A stretch of DNA of 64,000 nt from Romeriopsis sp046049545. GTDB taxonomy: Bacteria > Cyanobacteriota > Cyanobacteriia > Leptolyngbyales > Leptolyngbyaceae. Every line of letters starts with the position of its first letter. Positions within the stretch are counted from its first letter, which is position 1. Under the pieces are notes generated by a model that was given only the letters and a program-made list of their open reading frames with translations, did not search any database and was not told where the DNA came from. The DNA lies in the NCBI GenBank assembly GCA_046049545.1, contig JBJORF010000021.1, forward strand, positions 16,573 to 80,572. The letters are read 5' to 3'. Positions 53,141 through 60,667 of the stretch are shown piece by piece. The translations under genes and the position numbers were made by a program.

Positions 53141-54271
53141 ATGATGGTGCGTGCCTATACTCAGTTCGCCCAGGCCGATCGCTGGCTGGCCCAGCAGCGG
53201 GGGCGTAAACCGCTGTTTGCCTGTGTGTTGGGCTTTACGGAGACGGCGCTGATTCCGGGGATTTCGGCGGCGGGGGCGACTCCCGACGATCGGCGCTATA
53301 CCGCCCTGGCGGATGCGGAATTTTTATTTAATGGCGTGACGGATGCGCCGCCGCAATATCCCCTGCCACCGCTGCAAGCTGGACTCTCGCCGACGGTGAT
53401 TTCGCGGGCGATCGTCGAGCAGTGGCAAATCCCGATCGGCTTACTCGATGCCGGATTGCCGGAACCTTTGCCTGTCCCCCATCACGACCTCGGGGGAACG
53501 GTGGCGGCTTGTGTCAGCACCGGGGCGGCGATGTCGCGCGATCGGGTGCAGCACCTGTTCCTCGAAGGCGTGCGTTGGGGCGAACAGTTGGGGCAACAGG
53601 CGGCCCGGAATGGCGGTTATTTGGTAATCGGGGAATGCGTGGTGGGCGGGACGACGACGGCCCAGGCGTTGCTCACCGGACTGGGGATTGCCGCTGCGGA
53701 TCGGGTGAATAGCAGTCATCCGGTCTGTAACCACGACCAGAAATCGCAAATTGTGGCAACGGGATTGCAGCGATCGGGCCTGGTATTGCCGCCCGTAGGA
53801 TTGGGCGAAATCCTGGAATTAGTCGCGGCGATCGGCGATCCGATGCAGCCTGTGGTGGCCGGAATGCTGCTGCGAGCCAGTCGGGAATGTGGCGTGCTAT
53901 TGGCTGGGGGAACGCAGATGTTAGCGGTCTATGCCTTGGCCCAGGCGTTAGCGCAGGCCCCGCCGTTGATTGATTGGCGACCGGAAAATGTAGTGGTCGG
54001 GACGACGCGCTGGGTGGCGGAAGATCCGACGGGCGGGACGATCGCGCTGGCGGAGTCGATCGGCACAGTGCCCTTGTTAGCCACCCAACTCAACTTCAGG
54101 GATTCCCGCTTGCCCCAGCTCCAAGTTTATGAACAGGGATTCGTCAAAGAAGGTGTCGGGGCAGGTGGTCTCGCGATCGCCGCCAGTCTCCAAACACCAG
54201 AACGCGCCGAGGATTTGGTCGGCGCGATCGAGGAATTGGCGTTGCGGTTGGGGCGATCGCAGCAGTCTTAG
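53141..54271 (+). CDS. CobT-like nicotinate-nucleotide phosphoribosyltransferase family protein
   Basis: 376 aa from ATG 53141; the preceding open frame overlaps the DUF2232 gene. FACVLGFTETALIPGISAAG, the glycine-rich GGYLVIGECVVGGTTTAQAL and LLAGGTQMLAVYALA define the TIGR00303 group, a CobT relative found in archaea and cyanobacteria. It would activate the lower ligand base of (pseudo)cobalamin. The classical bacterial CobT catalytic Glu region is not aligned by eye, so the activity is a family inference. The last four bases overlap the end of the next, opposite-strand gene. Confidence 0.88.
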   Translation: MMVRAYTQFAQADRWLAQQRGRKPLFACVLGFTETALIPGISAAGATPDDRRYTALADAEFLFNGVTDAPPQYPLPPLQAGLSPTVISRAIVEQWQIPIGLLDAGLPEPLPVPHHDLGGTVAACVSTGAAMSRDRVQHLFLEGVRWGEQLGQQAARNGGYLVIGECVVGGTTTAQALLTGLGIAAADRVNSSHPVCNHDQKSQIVATGLQRSGLVLPPVGLGEILELVAAIGDPMQPVVAGMLLRASRECGVLLAGGTQMLAVYALAQALAQAPPLIDWRPENVVVGTTRWVAEDPTGGTIALAESIGTVPLLATQLNFRDSRLPQLQVYEQGFVKEGVGAGGLAIAASLQTPERAEDLVGAIEELALRLGRSQQS

Positions 54272-54630
54272 GCGATGCGTTGAGCCAGTAGTTGTTCTTC
54301 CAAAGCCGCAATCCGGTTGTAGGCCGCAGTGAGCTGGGCGGTGAGGCGTTGGATTTGCAATTCTGGGGACATATTTTTTTCCGATCGGGGCCGTCCGTAT
54401 TCGGCATCCCCATCTTCGATCAATACGTCTTTGCTCTGCATCATCATTTCGTGGTAGCTGCGGTTCTGCGGGCCATTGTGATGACCGACGAGATCCGGGC
54501 TGGGCACTGAATGACTGGGTTGGCGATCGCCGAGTAACCCCACAATGTATTGGCTGAGTTGCTCAATAGATTGATTGAGGGTATTAATCTGTTGCTGTAA
54601 TTGATTGATCTGAGTTTGTAAACCCTCCAT
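54268..54630 (-). CDS. Small coiled-coil hypothetical protein
   Basis: 120 aa from ATG 54630 (MEGLQTQINQLQQQINTLNQ); a TTG three codons earlier is the alternative. Residues 3-30 and 90-118 are heptad-like (leucine-zipper style: IQRLTAQLTAAYNRIAALEE), with a polar loop containing HHNGPQNRSYHEMMMQSK between. Probably oligomeric. No enzyme motif. Its stop overlaps that of the convergent CobT-like gene by four bases. Confidence 0.65.
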   Translation of the reverse strand: MEGLQTQINQLQQQINTLNQSIEQLSQYIVGLLGDRQPSHSVPSPDLVGHHNGPQNRSYHEMMMQSKDVLIEDGDAEYGRPRSEKNMSPELQIQRLTAQLTAAYNRIAALEEQLLAQRIA

Positions 54631-54777
54631 AACCCTCAACCCCCTAATGTGGTTTTCACCCCCCCATCATAGGCAGGGCGATCGGAAAGCCGGGGTTACT
54701 TATGATTGATTTAAGAGTTGTCCAGCGATTTTTACAAACTGATACATTATCCGGCTTAGTGTAATCGAGGCTACAAA

Positions 54778-55446
54778 CTAGAGGTAGCCGTGCTCTGCAA
54801 GAAAATCGGGGCTAATGTCGGCGAGGGGACTAGAAGCAGAATTGGGCGATCGTAAAAACTTTTCGACATATTTGCCGAGGATGTCACCTTCGAGATTGAC
54901 GGGGCTGCCGGGTTGTAAATGTGACAGATTGGTTTCCGCGTAGGTGTGGGGAATGACGGCGACGGTGAAGCAATCGCCCCGATCGGTGCAGTGGGCGACG
55001 GTGAGGCTGATGCCGTTGATCGCAATGCTGCCTTTGCCGAGAATATAGCGGGCGACGCTATCGGTGTCGGTGGTGAAGGTCATTTCCCAAGAAGTCGCCG
55101 TTTGGGTTGCCGATTGCAGGTGGCCCTGGCCGTCCACATGGCCCGTGACGAAGTGACCACCGAGTTTGCTGCCGACGCGCAGGGAGGTTTCGAGGTTGAC
55201 GGGGGTGTTGCCTTGGGCCGCTTGGCCGAGGGTCGATCGGCGCAGGGTTTCGGGGGAGACGACCGCCACGAAGCCATCGCTGAGAATGGCCGTGGCGGTG
55301 AGACAAACCCCATCAACGGCCACGCTATCGCCGATTTCGAGATCGCCTAGAATGGCGGCTTGGCCCGCTGGGTGGCAAGTGATTTGGACATGCTCCGGAT
55401 CGAGCAGGCGGAGGTGGCCAGTGGTTTGGACTAATCCGGTGAACAT
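54778..55446 (-). CDS. ribE: Riboflavin synthase alpha chain
   Basis: 222 aa with two internally duplicated lumazine-binding barrels: MFTGLVQTTGHLRLLDPEHV ... DGVCLTATAILSDGFVAVVS and GSKLGGHFVTGHVDGQGHLQ ... ISLTVAHCTDRGDCFTVAVI. Dismutates two 6,7-dimethyl-8-ribityllumazine molecules to riboflavin. I looked for an FMN riboswitch upstream and saw no conserved RFN core. Confidence 0.96.
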   Translation of the reverse strand: MFTGLVQTTGHLRLLDPEHVQITCHPAGQAAILGDLEIGDSVAVDGVCLTATAILSDGFVAVVSPETLRRSTLGQAAQGNTPVNLETSLRVGSKLGGHFVTGHVDGQGHLQSATQTATSWEMTFTTDTDSVARYILGKGSIAINGISLTVAHCTDRGDCFTVAVIPHTYAETNLSHLQPGSPVNLEGDILGKYVEKFLRSPNSASSPLADISPDFLAEHGYL

Positions 55447-55700
55447 GAGGCTGCGGTAGGGGGTGGTACTTCAGTTTAGCGCTATCGCAACATCAGTCTA
55501 GTCAATTGCGTCCCTGATCCCGTAGGATTTAGAAGCGCGAAAAGTTGCAAAATAATTTTTTTCAAGTCGTTTTGTTATTCTGATTTTTAAACTTGTTGAT
55601 TATTGCTGAATTGTGACCCGCGTTGGACTGATTTTCCCGACCCGAATTGCGTACTGACGATCGTGGCATTGGCCCGATCGGTGTTCTTGAGGCGAATCGT

Positions 55701-56207
55701 ATGATTGAAATGAAAGTGGCGGGCATTGGTTTGGACCCGGCGACGCGGAGTTCGGTATTGTTGCTCAAAGATGGCAATGGCCGTCGGGCGCTGCCGATTT
55801 ACATTGGGCCGGAGCAAGCCACGGCGATCGGCAGTGTGCTGGAAAATAAGGTGCCGCTGCGGCCAAGCACCCACGATATTTTTACGAATCTGCTCGATGC
55901 TTGGGAGTTGGTGCTCGATCGGGTGATTATCCACACGCTTCAGGACAGTACGTTCTACGCGGCGCTGGTGGTAAAGCAGGGCGAGCGCACCCGCGAGATT
56001 GATGCGCGGCCCAGTGATGCGGTGGCGCTGGCGGTGCGGGCAAATTGTCCGATTTTGGTGGTGGAGGAAGTGGTGGCGGATGCGTCGATTCCCGTCGATC
56101 GGGATGCGGATGAAGCCGAGCAACGAGCTTTCCGGGATTTTGTGTCGAATCTCAATCCGAAGGATTTGGTGGAGCAGGCCCAGCAGTCCCAGCGACGGTT
56201 TGACTAA
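55701..56207 (+). CDS. Bifunctional nuclease (BFN/DUF151) family protein
   Basis: 168 aa from ATG 55701 (MIEMKVAGIGLDPATRSSVL). LKDGNGRRALPIYIGPEQAT, RPSTHDIFTNLL and IDARPSDAVALAVRANCPIL are the signature of the BFN domain, shared with plant BBD1-type DNase/RNase proteins. Ends with a polar helical tail. Role in cyanobacteria not established. Confidence 0.92.
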   Translation: MIEMKVAGIGLDPATRSSVLLLKDGNGRRALPIYIGPEQATAIGSVLENKVPLRPSTHDIFTNLLDAWELVLDRVIIHTLQDSTFYAALVVKQGERTREIDARPSDAVALAVRANCPILVVEEVVADASIPVDRDADEAEQRAFRDFVSNLNPKDLVEQAQQSQRRFD

Positions 56208-56281
56208 GTTTTTGGATTAGTGGCTAGGGTTGCATCATGGGTGAACTGCGGGGTTGCGGCGGTGATCGGTTGTGGACAAAT

Positions 56282-56413
56282 CCCGCCTTGAAATTGATTT
56301 CAAGGCTGATAGCCAAAACCCATTGAAATGGGTTAAAAGAGCGAGCCAGTGGCATTTCCAGTCCGCTGAAGCGGACTTGCGCTGTTAGCCTTGAAATTCA
56401 TTTCAAGGTGGGG
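56282..56413. repeat. REP-like dispersed hairpin element, copy 2 (family B)
   Basis: CCCGCCTTGAAATTGATTTC ... TTTCAAGGTGGGG, with internal AACCCATTGAAATGGGTT and AGTCCGCTGAAGCGGACTT hairpins and the motif CGCTGTTAGCC; same plan as 21160-21291, with the two inner hairpins in opposite order. Confidence 0.8.
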
Positions 56414-56468
56414 CGCGGGATTCACCCAGATTCCTCAATGCAGTGATGATAAACCACTAGGGACTGCC

Positions 56469-57608
56469 ATGCAGTATCGGCGATTTGGGCGAACGGATTG
56501 GCAGATCTCGGTGCTATCTCTGGGAACGATGCGCTGCCTAGAAAGTGCGGCCCAGGCCCGATCGACCTTGCAATCGGCAATCGCGGCGGGGATTAACCAT
56601 ATCGAAACAGCCCCGGCCTACGGTGCAAGTGAAACCTATCTGGGCCAAGCCTTAGCCGCTGGGGCAATTGACCGATCACAGTTGTATATCACCAGTAAAG
56701 TTTTGCCTTCTCTGGATGCGGCGGCGACGATGGCTTCGATCGCGCAATCCCTCGCCCGATTACAGGTGGATTATCTCGATGGTTTAGCGATTCACGGGAT
56801 CAACACACCGGAGCATTTGGATTGGGTCAGTCGGCCCGATGGCTGTATGGCAGCGGTGCGGGCCGCAGTTGCCGTTGGAAAAGTGCGGCAGGTGGGATTT
56901 TCAACCCATGGTGATCGGGCAGTGATCGAAGCGGCGATCGCGACGGAGCAATTTGCTTTCGTTAATCTGCATTACGGCATTTTTTTTCAACGCAATCAAA
57001 CGGCGATCGACCTTGCAGCAGCCCAGGACATGGGCATTTTCATCATTTCGACCGCCGATAAGGCCGGACTGCTCTACACGCCACCGGAAACTTTAGTCCA
57101 ACTCTGTGCGCCGCTATCACCGCTGGAATTGAACTACCGCTTTTTGCTCAGTGATCCGAGGATTACCACCCTGAGCGTCGGGCCAGCGGTGCCCGAGGAA
57201 CTACGATCGCCCCTGGATTTGGTGCAAGATGTAACTGCTGTAAACCCGCTCAGCCCGGCAGAACAAGCGATTCTGACCCGTCTCCAGCGCCACCAAACGG
57301 AACAATTAGGCGCCACAGAATGTCATCAATGTCATGCCTGTCTGCCTTGTCCCGAGCAGATTAATATTCCGACGGTGCTGCGGCTCCGCAACTTGGCGAT
57401 CGCCTATGATATGCAAGCCTTTGGTGAATATCGTTATGGTATGTTCGAGCGGGCGGGCCATTGGTTTCCGGGACGGCGGGGCGATCGCTGCACGGATTGC
57501 GGGGACTGTCTGCCGCGTTGTCCGTCGCAGTTGGCGATTCCCGATTTGCTCCGCGATGCCCACGATCGGCTCAAAGGCAAGGCGCGGCGGCGGCTCTGGC
57601 AGGATTGA
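56469..57608 (+). CDS. Aldo/keto reductase with C-terminal 2x[4Fe-4S] ferredoxin domain
   Basis: 379 aa from ATG 56469 (MQYRRFGRTDWQISVLSLGT); the earlier frame lies in the repeat. TIM barrel with IETAPAYGASETYLG (a Glu stands at the usual catalytic Asp, as in this subfamily), ITSKV lysine and LAIHGIN histidine. C-terminal CHQCHACLPCPEQ and CTDCGDCLPRCPSQL give two four-iron clusters. The fusion suggests ferredoxin-linked electron transfer rather than, or as well as, NADPH. Substrate unknown. Confidence 0.92.
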   Translation: MQYRRFGRTDWQISVLSLGTMRCLESAAQARSTLQSAIAAGINHIETAPAYGASETYLGQALAAGAIDRSQLYITSKVLPSLDAAATMASIAQSLARLQVDYLDGLAIHGINTPEHLDWVSRPDGCMAAVRAAVAVGKVRQVGFSTHGDRAVIEAAIATEQFAFVNLHYGIFFQRNQTAIDLAAAQDMGIFIISTADKAGLLYTPPETLVQLCAPLSPLELNYRFLLSDPRITTLSVGPAVPEELRSPLDLVQDVTAVNPLSPAEQAILTRLQRHQTEQLGATECHQCHACLPCPEQINIPTVLRLRNLAIAYDMQAFGEYRYGMFERAGHWFPGRRGDRCTDCGDCLPRCPSQLAIPDLLRDAHDRLKGKARRRLWQD

Positions 57609-57622
57609 TTTGGGTTACGCTA

Positions 57623-58441
57623 ATGCTACTCAGCACCGATTCACTTATGGTTCAGCGATTACAAGGCCCCCTTGCCCCCAATCCTGGGGGAACCGGAGTC
57701 ATCTCCCAGCACATTCGGGGAACTCGAATTAAAGCCCCCATTATTGGGGGTTTGGGGGCTACTTTCGCCTTGGTCAGCACCCTACTCCTCAGCCCGTTCC
57801 TGCCCCAACCCGGCGCGATCGCCCAAAACCTCCCCGCTGACCAACGCCCGTCGAGTCTCCTCCCCGAATCCCCCGAACCCGAACACCAATTGTCTGACCC
57901 CACCTTGCCGCAGGTGGTCATTGAAACCCCGACGATCAATCTGGAAGACTTCAAACAGGGGCTTTGCGCTACGGGTACCCTCGGGCGCAGCGATCGGGCC
58001 ATTAGTCCGCTGGGGGCGACGATTCCCAGTCTCTGGTGGACTCGCGATCTCCTGGTCAGCAAAACCCAATTCCACCCCAAGTTGATCGAAGGCTGGCTGG
58101 TTTGTGGGGCGGGGGTGCAGGAAGGGGATGCTCGCGCCTGTGCGATTGCACCCGATCGACCCGGGCGGGTGGAAATGGTGGTAAATAGTCAGCTCTGGAC
58201 GGTGCTGGACTATCTCAGCCGCTATGAGTTGATTTCCCGGTTTGGGTCAGCAGCCAGCGAGTGTGGCTACAACATTGTGATTTTTAGCAGCGATCGCCTG
58301 CTGATTGCCGATTACACCTGCGACTTTGAGACGACGGATCGGCGCTGTCGGTTGCGACCGGATCTGTCCGGGAAGTCGGGTCTTAAGCGGGTAGCGCCGG
58401 ACGGATTTGATGCCATAGAGTATCGAATTGATTTTCGCTAG
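57623..58441 (+). CDS. Secreted hypothetical protein whose N-terminus is encoded by a repeat element
   Basis: About 272 aa from ATG 57623, or 264 from ATG 57647; neither has a strong ribosome site. Residues about 15-46 are translated from family-C repeat copy 3 (GPLAPNPGGTGV and KAPIIGGLGAT), running straight into a hydrophobic export segment LVSTLLLSPFLPQPGAIAQN. The mature part has several paired cysteines (LCATG, LVCGAG, RACAI, ECGYN, TCDF, RCRL) consistent with disulfides, and ends IEYRIDFR. No family recognised. The 3' end overlaps the convergent solute-binding protein gene by 59 bases. Confidence 0.7.
   Translation: MLLSTDSLMVQRLQGPLAPNPGGTGVISQHIRGTRIKAPIIGGLGATFALVSTLLLSPFLPQPGAIAQNLPADQRPSSLLPESPEPEHQLSDPTLPQVVIETPTINLEDFKQGLCATGTLGRSDRAISPLGATIPSLWWTRDLLVSKTQFHPKLIEGWLVCGAGVQEGDARACAIAPDRPGRVEMVVNSQLWTVLDYLSRYELISRFGSAASECGYNIVIFSSDRLLIADYTCDFETTDRRCRLRPDLSGKSGLKRVAPDGFDAIEYRIDFR
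57666..57759. repeat. C/G fold-back repeat, copy 3 (family C), inside a coding region
   Basis: GCCCCCTTGCCCCCAATCCT ... ATTGGGGGTTTGGGGGC; about 30 bp longer in the middle than copies 1 and 2. It is read in frame as part of the N-terminus of the gene at 57623. Confidence 0.85.
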
Positions 58442-59585
58442 CGCGATCGAGGGGCAGTAATGGTTCGCAGTCCGCCCATTGGGCGGGCGTGAGGTTGAAC
58501 GGGCGATAGTCCCCGTTGGCAATCACCGAGCCGCCATCGCTCAGCCCGGCCATCTGGGCGGCAAACTCCGGCTCCCAGAACTGATTAATCCAGCTTTGAT
58601 AAGGCCGATCGCGCTTCGGTTCAGCGCGTTTGGGCCTGACCCAGAGATCGGCCCAAACCGTTGTGCCGGAACTGGGAAAGGCGATCGCGAGCCGCGACTC
58701 GGTGCGGCGCTGTTGGAGCAGTTCCGCTGACCAACCGACGGCGATCCAGGTGTGGCCCAGGAGCAATGGCTGGAGGTAGCTGGTGTTGCTGTAGAACTTG
58801 GCTTGGTCGTGGAAGGCTTGCAGGCGCGGCAGCAATTCCGGGATTTGGGTGAGGTCGGCGGGCTTGCCGTCGGGGGTGGAGTAGCGTTTGCCGAGGGACT
58901 TGAGTGCCATGCCGATCGTCTCGCGGGAACTGTCCAGTAGGGAAATGCGGCCCTTGAGCTGGGGATTGAGCAAGTCCGACCAGTCCTGGGGCGGTGCAAT
59001 GCCCTGCGCCGCGAGGAGATCGGCGCGATAGGCGATCACTGTTGCCCCCCAACGGTAGGGTGCGGCCCACATCCGACCCGTGGGGCTGATCTGGCCTTGG
59101 TCGTCGCGGGTGACGGATTGCTGCCAGCGAGGCTCAACGCCTTTCCAAGCAGGAAATTGGGCCGGATCGAGGGGTTCAATTAAGCCCTGCTTGATTGCCA
59201 AACCCAACCAATAGTCACCGATCGTCACCAAGTCCGGCAGTTCATCCTGGGTAGGAGCGGGATTGGTCAGCGAAAACCAAGGTTTGGGGCGGGGGCGTTT
59301 GCCTTGGGCGATCTGCTGCCAGGTTTGGAGCTGGGCGAAGACTTCGGGAAGGGTAGCGACTTGGCTGTAGGCGAGTTTGGCGGCGGGACTGTTGCCGGCC
59401 GATCGGCGAAAGCGCTTGACCAATTGGGGCGGCACTGACTGCTTGAGGCCCACCACACGCGGCACTTCGGCAGCGATTCCCTGACAGCCCGCCAAGCCCA
59501 TACCACCTAGGCCCAATGTGCCCAGCCCCAGCGCCGCCCGACCACTTGCAGTTAAAGCTGTCTGTAAAAAGTCCCGTCGATCCAT
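58383..59585 (-). CDS. Tat-exported lipoprotein, extracellular solute-binding family
   Basis: 400 aa. Twin-arginine signal MDRRDFLQTALTASGRAALG leads to a lipobox LAGC near residue 34, so it is probably exported folded and lipid-anchored. The mature part is a PotD/AfuA-like type-2 binding protein: DELPDLVTIGDYWLGLAIKQ, PYRWGATVIAYRADLLAAQG, LNPQLKGRISLLDSSRETIG. Polyamine, iron or another small solute is possible. No permease or ATPase adjoins. The C-terminal 59 bases overlap the 3' end of the convergent gene. Confidence 0.9.
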   Translation of the reverse strand: MDRRDFLQTALTASGRAALGLGTLGLGGMGLAGCQGIAAEVPRVVGLKQSVPPQLVKRFRRSAGNSPAAKLAYSQVATLPEVFAQLQTWQQIAQGKRPRPKPWFSLTNPAPTQDELPDLVTIGDYWLGLAIKQGLIEPLDPAQFPAWKGVEPRWQQSVTRDDQGQISPTGRMWAAPYRWGATVIAYRADLLAAQGIAPPQDWSDLLNPQLKGRISLLDSSRETIGMALKSLGKRYSTPDGKPADLTQIPELLPRLQAFHDQAKFYSNTSYLQPLLLGHTWIAVGWSAELLQQRRTESRLAIAFPSSGTTVWADLWVRPKRAEPKRDRPYQSWINQFWEPEFAAQMAGLSDGGSVIANGDYRPFNLTPAQWADCEPLLPLDRASENQFDTLWHQIRPALPA

Positions 59586-59599
59586 CTAGCGGCTCCGCC

Positions 59600-60220
59600 T
59601 TACTGTTTCTGTTCCAAGCCAGAACCCACTAAGTTAATCACACTTGGGGCACTGCCGTCCGTTGGCCGATCGTAGGTGACGATCGTCCGAATCCGGGTGT
59701 TGTCGTTAATCAAGCGCATTTGATCGACGGCCACCGATCGGCGGTACACCGTGGTCATTTCTAAGGTATTGCGACTGGGCTGGTAGGTAAAGCGCCCGGC
59801 GATCGCCCCGGATTCCGAATAGCCTTCATCGCGCAGGTAATAGCCTGTAAGGATGTCGGGATCGTGGGGGGAGATTTCGGCGGCGATCGGCAGGGGCAAT
59901 GGCGAATGCCACTGACTGCTGGGCACCAGATGATCGAGGATAAAGAGTGCGGCGAGGTTCATTGAGCGGCGCTCGCCCGTTTCGGACACCGTATCGAAAG
60001 CGATGCTAAAGGCGGGACAGTCGGCTTCATAGCCTTCGGCGAGGGTTGTCCCAGTGGGCAGGGCCATGGTGATAATCCGCCGCTTCTCACGATCGGGCAA
60101 TCCCGCGACTTGATATTCCGTATGGGAGCGCTCGACTTCGCCACTGGGCAGGTAATGGTAGGTGCGCTCGATCAGCCAATGCCCATGACACCGCGCAAAA
60201 AATTCATCAAACGTCAACAT
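59600..60220 (-). CDS. CpcS/CpeS-family phycobiliprotein lyase
   Basis: 206 aa from ATG 60220 (MLTFDEFFARCHGHWLIERT); the longer frame upstream runs into the MITE. CpcS/CpeS lyases are lipocalin-fold proteins that attach phycobilins to phycobiliprotein cysteines. FFARCHGHWLIERTYHYLPS, SEYQVAGL-like and the closing NDNTRIRTIVTYDRPTDGSA segment match the family. Which biliprotein it serves is unknown; no phycobiliprotein gene is nearby. It starts 15 bases before the Tat lipoprotein on the minus strand. Confidence 0.88.
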   Translation of the reverse strand: MLTFDEFFARCHGHWLIERTYHYLPSGEVERSHTEYQVAGLPDREKRRIITMALPTGTTLAEGYEADCPAFSIAFDTVSETGERRSMNLAALFILDHLVPSSQWHSPLPLPIAAEISPHDPDILTGYYLRDEGYSESGAIAGRFTYQPSRNTLEMTTVYRRSVAVDQMRLINDNTRIRTIVTYDRPTDGSAPSVINLVGSGLEQKQ

Positions 60221-60308
60221 TGCCAATCCCACTGCACAACTGCGGGGTATCGACCCCACCGCTATTCTATCGCGACAGCGATTCGATCGTGATCGCCGTG
60301 GGGGGATT
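60221..60308. other. Upstream region of the CpcS/CpeS-like gene
   Basis: The gap between the lyase and the M23 peptidase (60221-60667, 447 bases) consists of this short stretch, where the lyase promoter must lie, plus MITE copy 2. No further gene is seen. Confidence 0.4.
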
Positions 60309-60646
60309 CCAGCAATTCCAATTCCAAAATTTATCCATTGGCGATCGGGATTAAAGGGCGGCATTGCGCGGTTGAGGGCGCGGAAAACGCGCCCGTACGG
60401 GCGGGATCGATCATTGCGAGAGAGTTCGCATTTTTGTGTAAGTCAAGCTGAAAGTCCTGCTAGGAATGACTCGATTTTTGATTTACACAAAATTCTGAAC
60501 AGCCTCATCATTGCCCCATCCCATCCATGCCGTGGTCAGTGATCCGTAGGGGCGTGCATCCCACGCCCACAGCCCACGCCCCCCAACGATCTCCCCCCAT
60601 CATCCCATCCGATCGCGGCAATCAGTGGAATTGGGAATTGCCAAGG
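60309..60646. mobile_element. MITE-like element, copy 2 (family A), interrupted
   Basis: Left end CCAGCAATTCCAATTCCA and right end TGGAATTGGGAATTGCCAAG are imperfect inverted repeats. The interior shares long identical stretches with 32453-32662, including GGCGCGGAAAACGCGCCCGT. A nested insertion occupies 60418-60506. It lies between the minus-strand M23 peptidase and lyase genes. Confidence 0.7.
60410..60514. mobile_element. Nested 89-bp IS256-like mini-element with 8-bp target duplication
   Basis: The insert (60418-60506) is flanked by ATCATTGC at 60410-60417 and 60507-60514. Its ends are inverted repeats matching at 22 of 29 positions; the right-end complement begins GAGGCTGTTCAGAATTTTGT and continues GTAAATC, resembling IS256-family termini. 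Copy 1 at 32453 lacks the insert and shows one uninterrupted ATCATCGC. Confidence 0.8.
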
Positions 60647-60667
60647 TGATTCCGGACGTTAACCCAT

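Noticed and set aside
44539..54271. Cobalamin riboswitch for the CobT-like gene
   Set aside because: No B12-box-like sequence was seen before the DUF2232 or CobT-like starts.
54778..55700. FMN riboswitch upstream of ribE
   Set aside because: The 250 bases upstream were read on the coding strand and show no conserved RFN elements.
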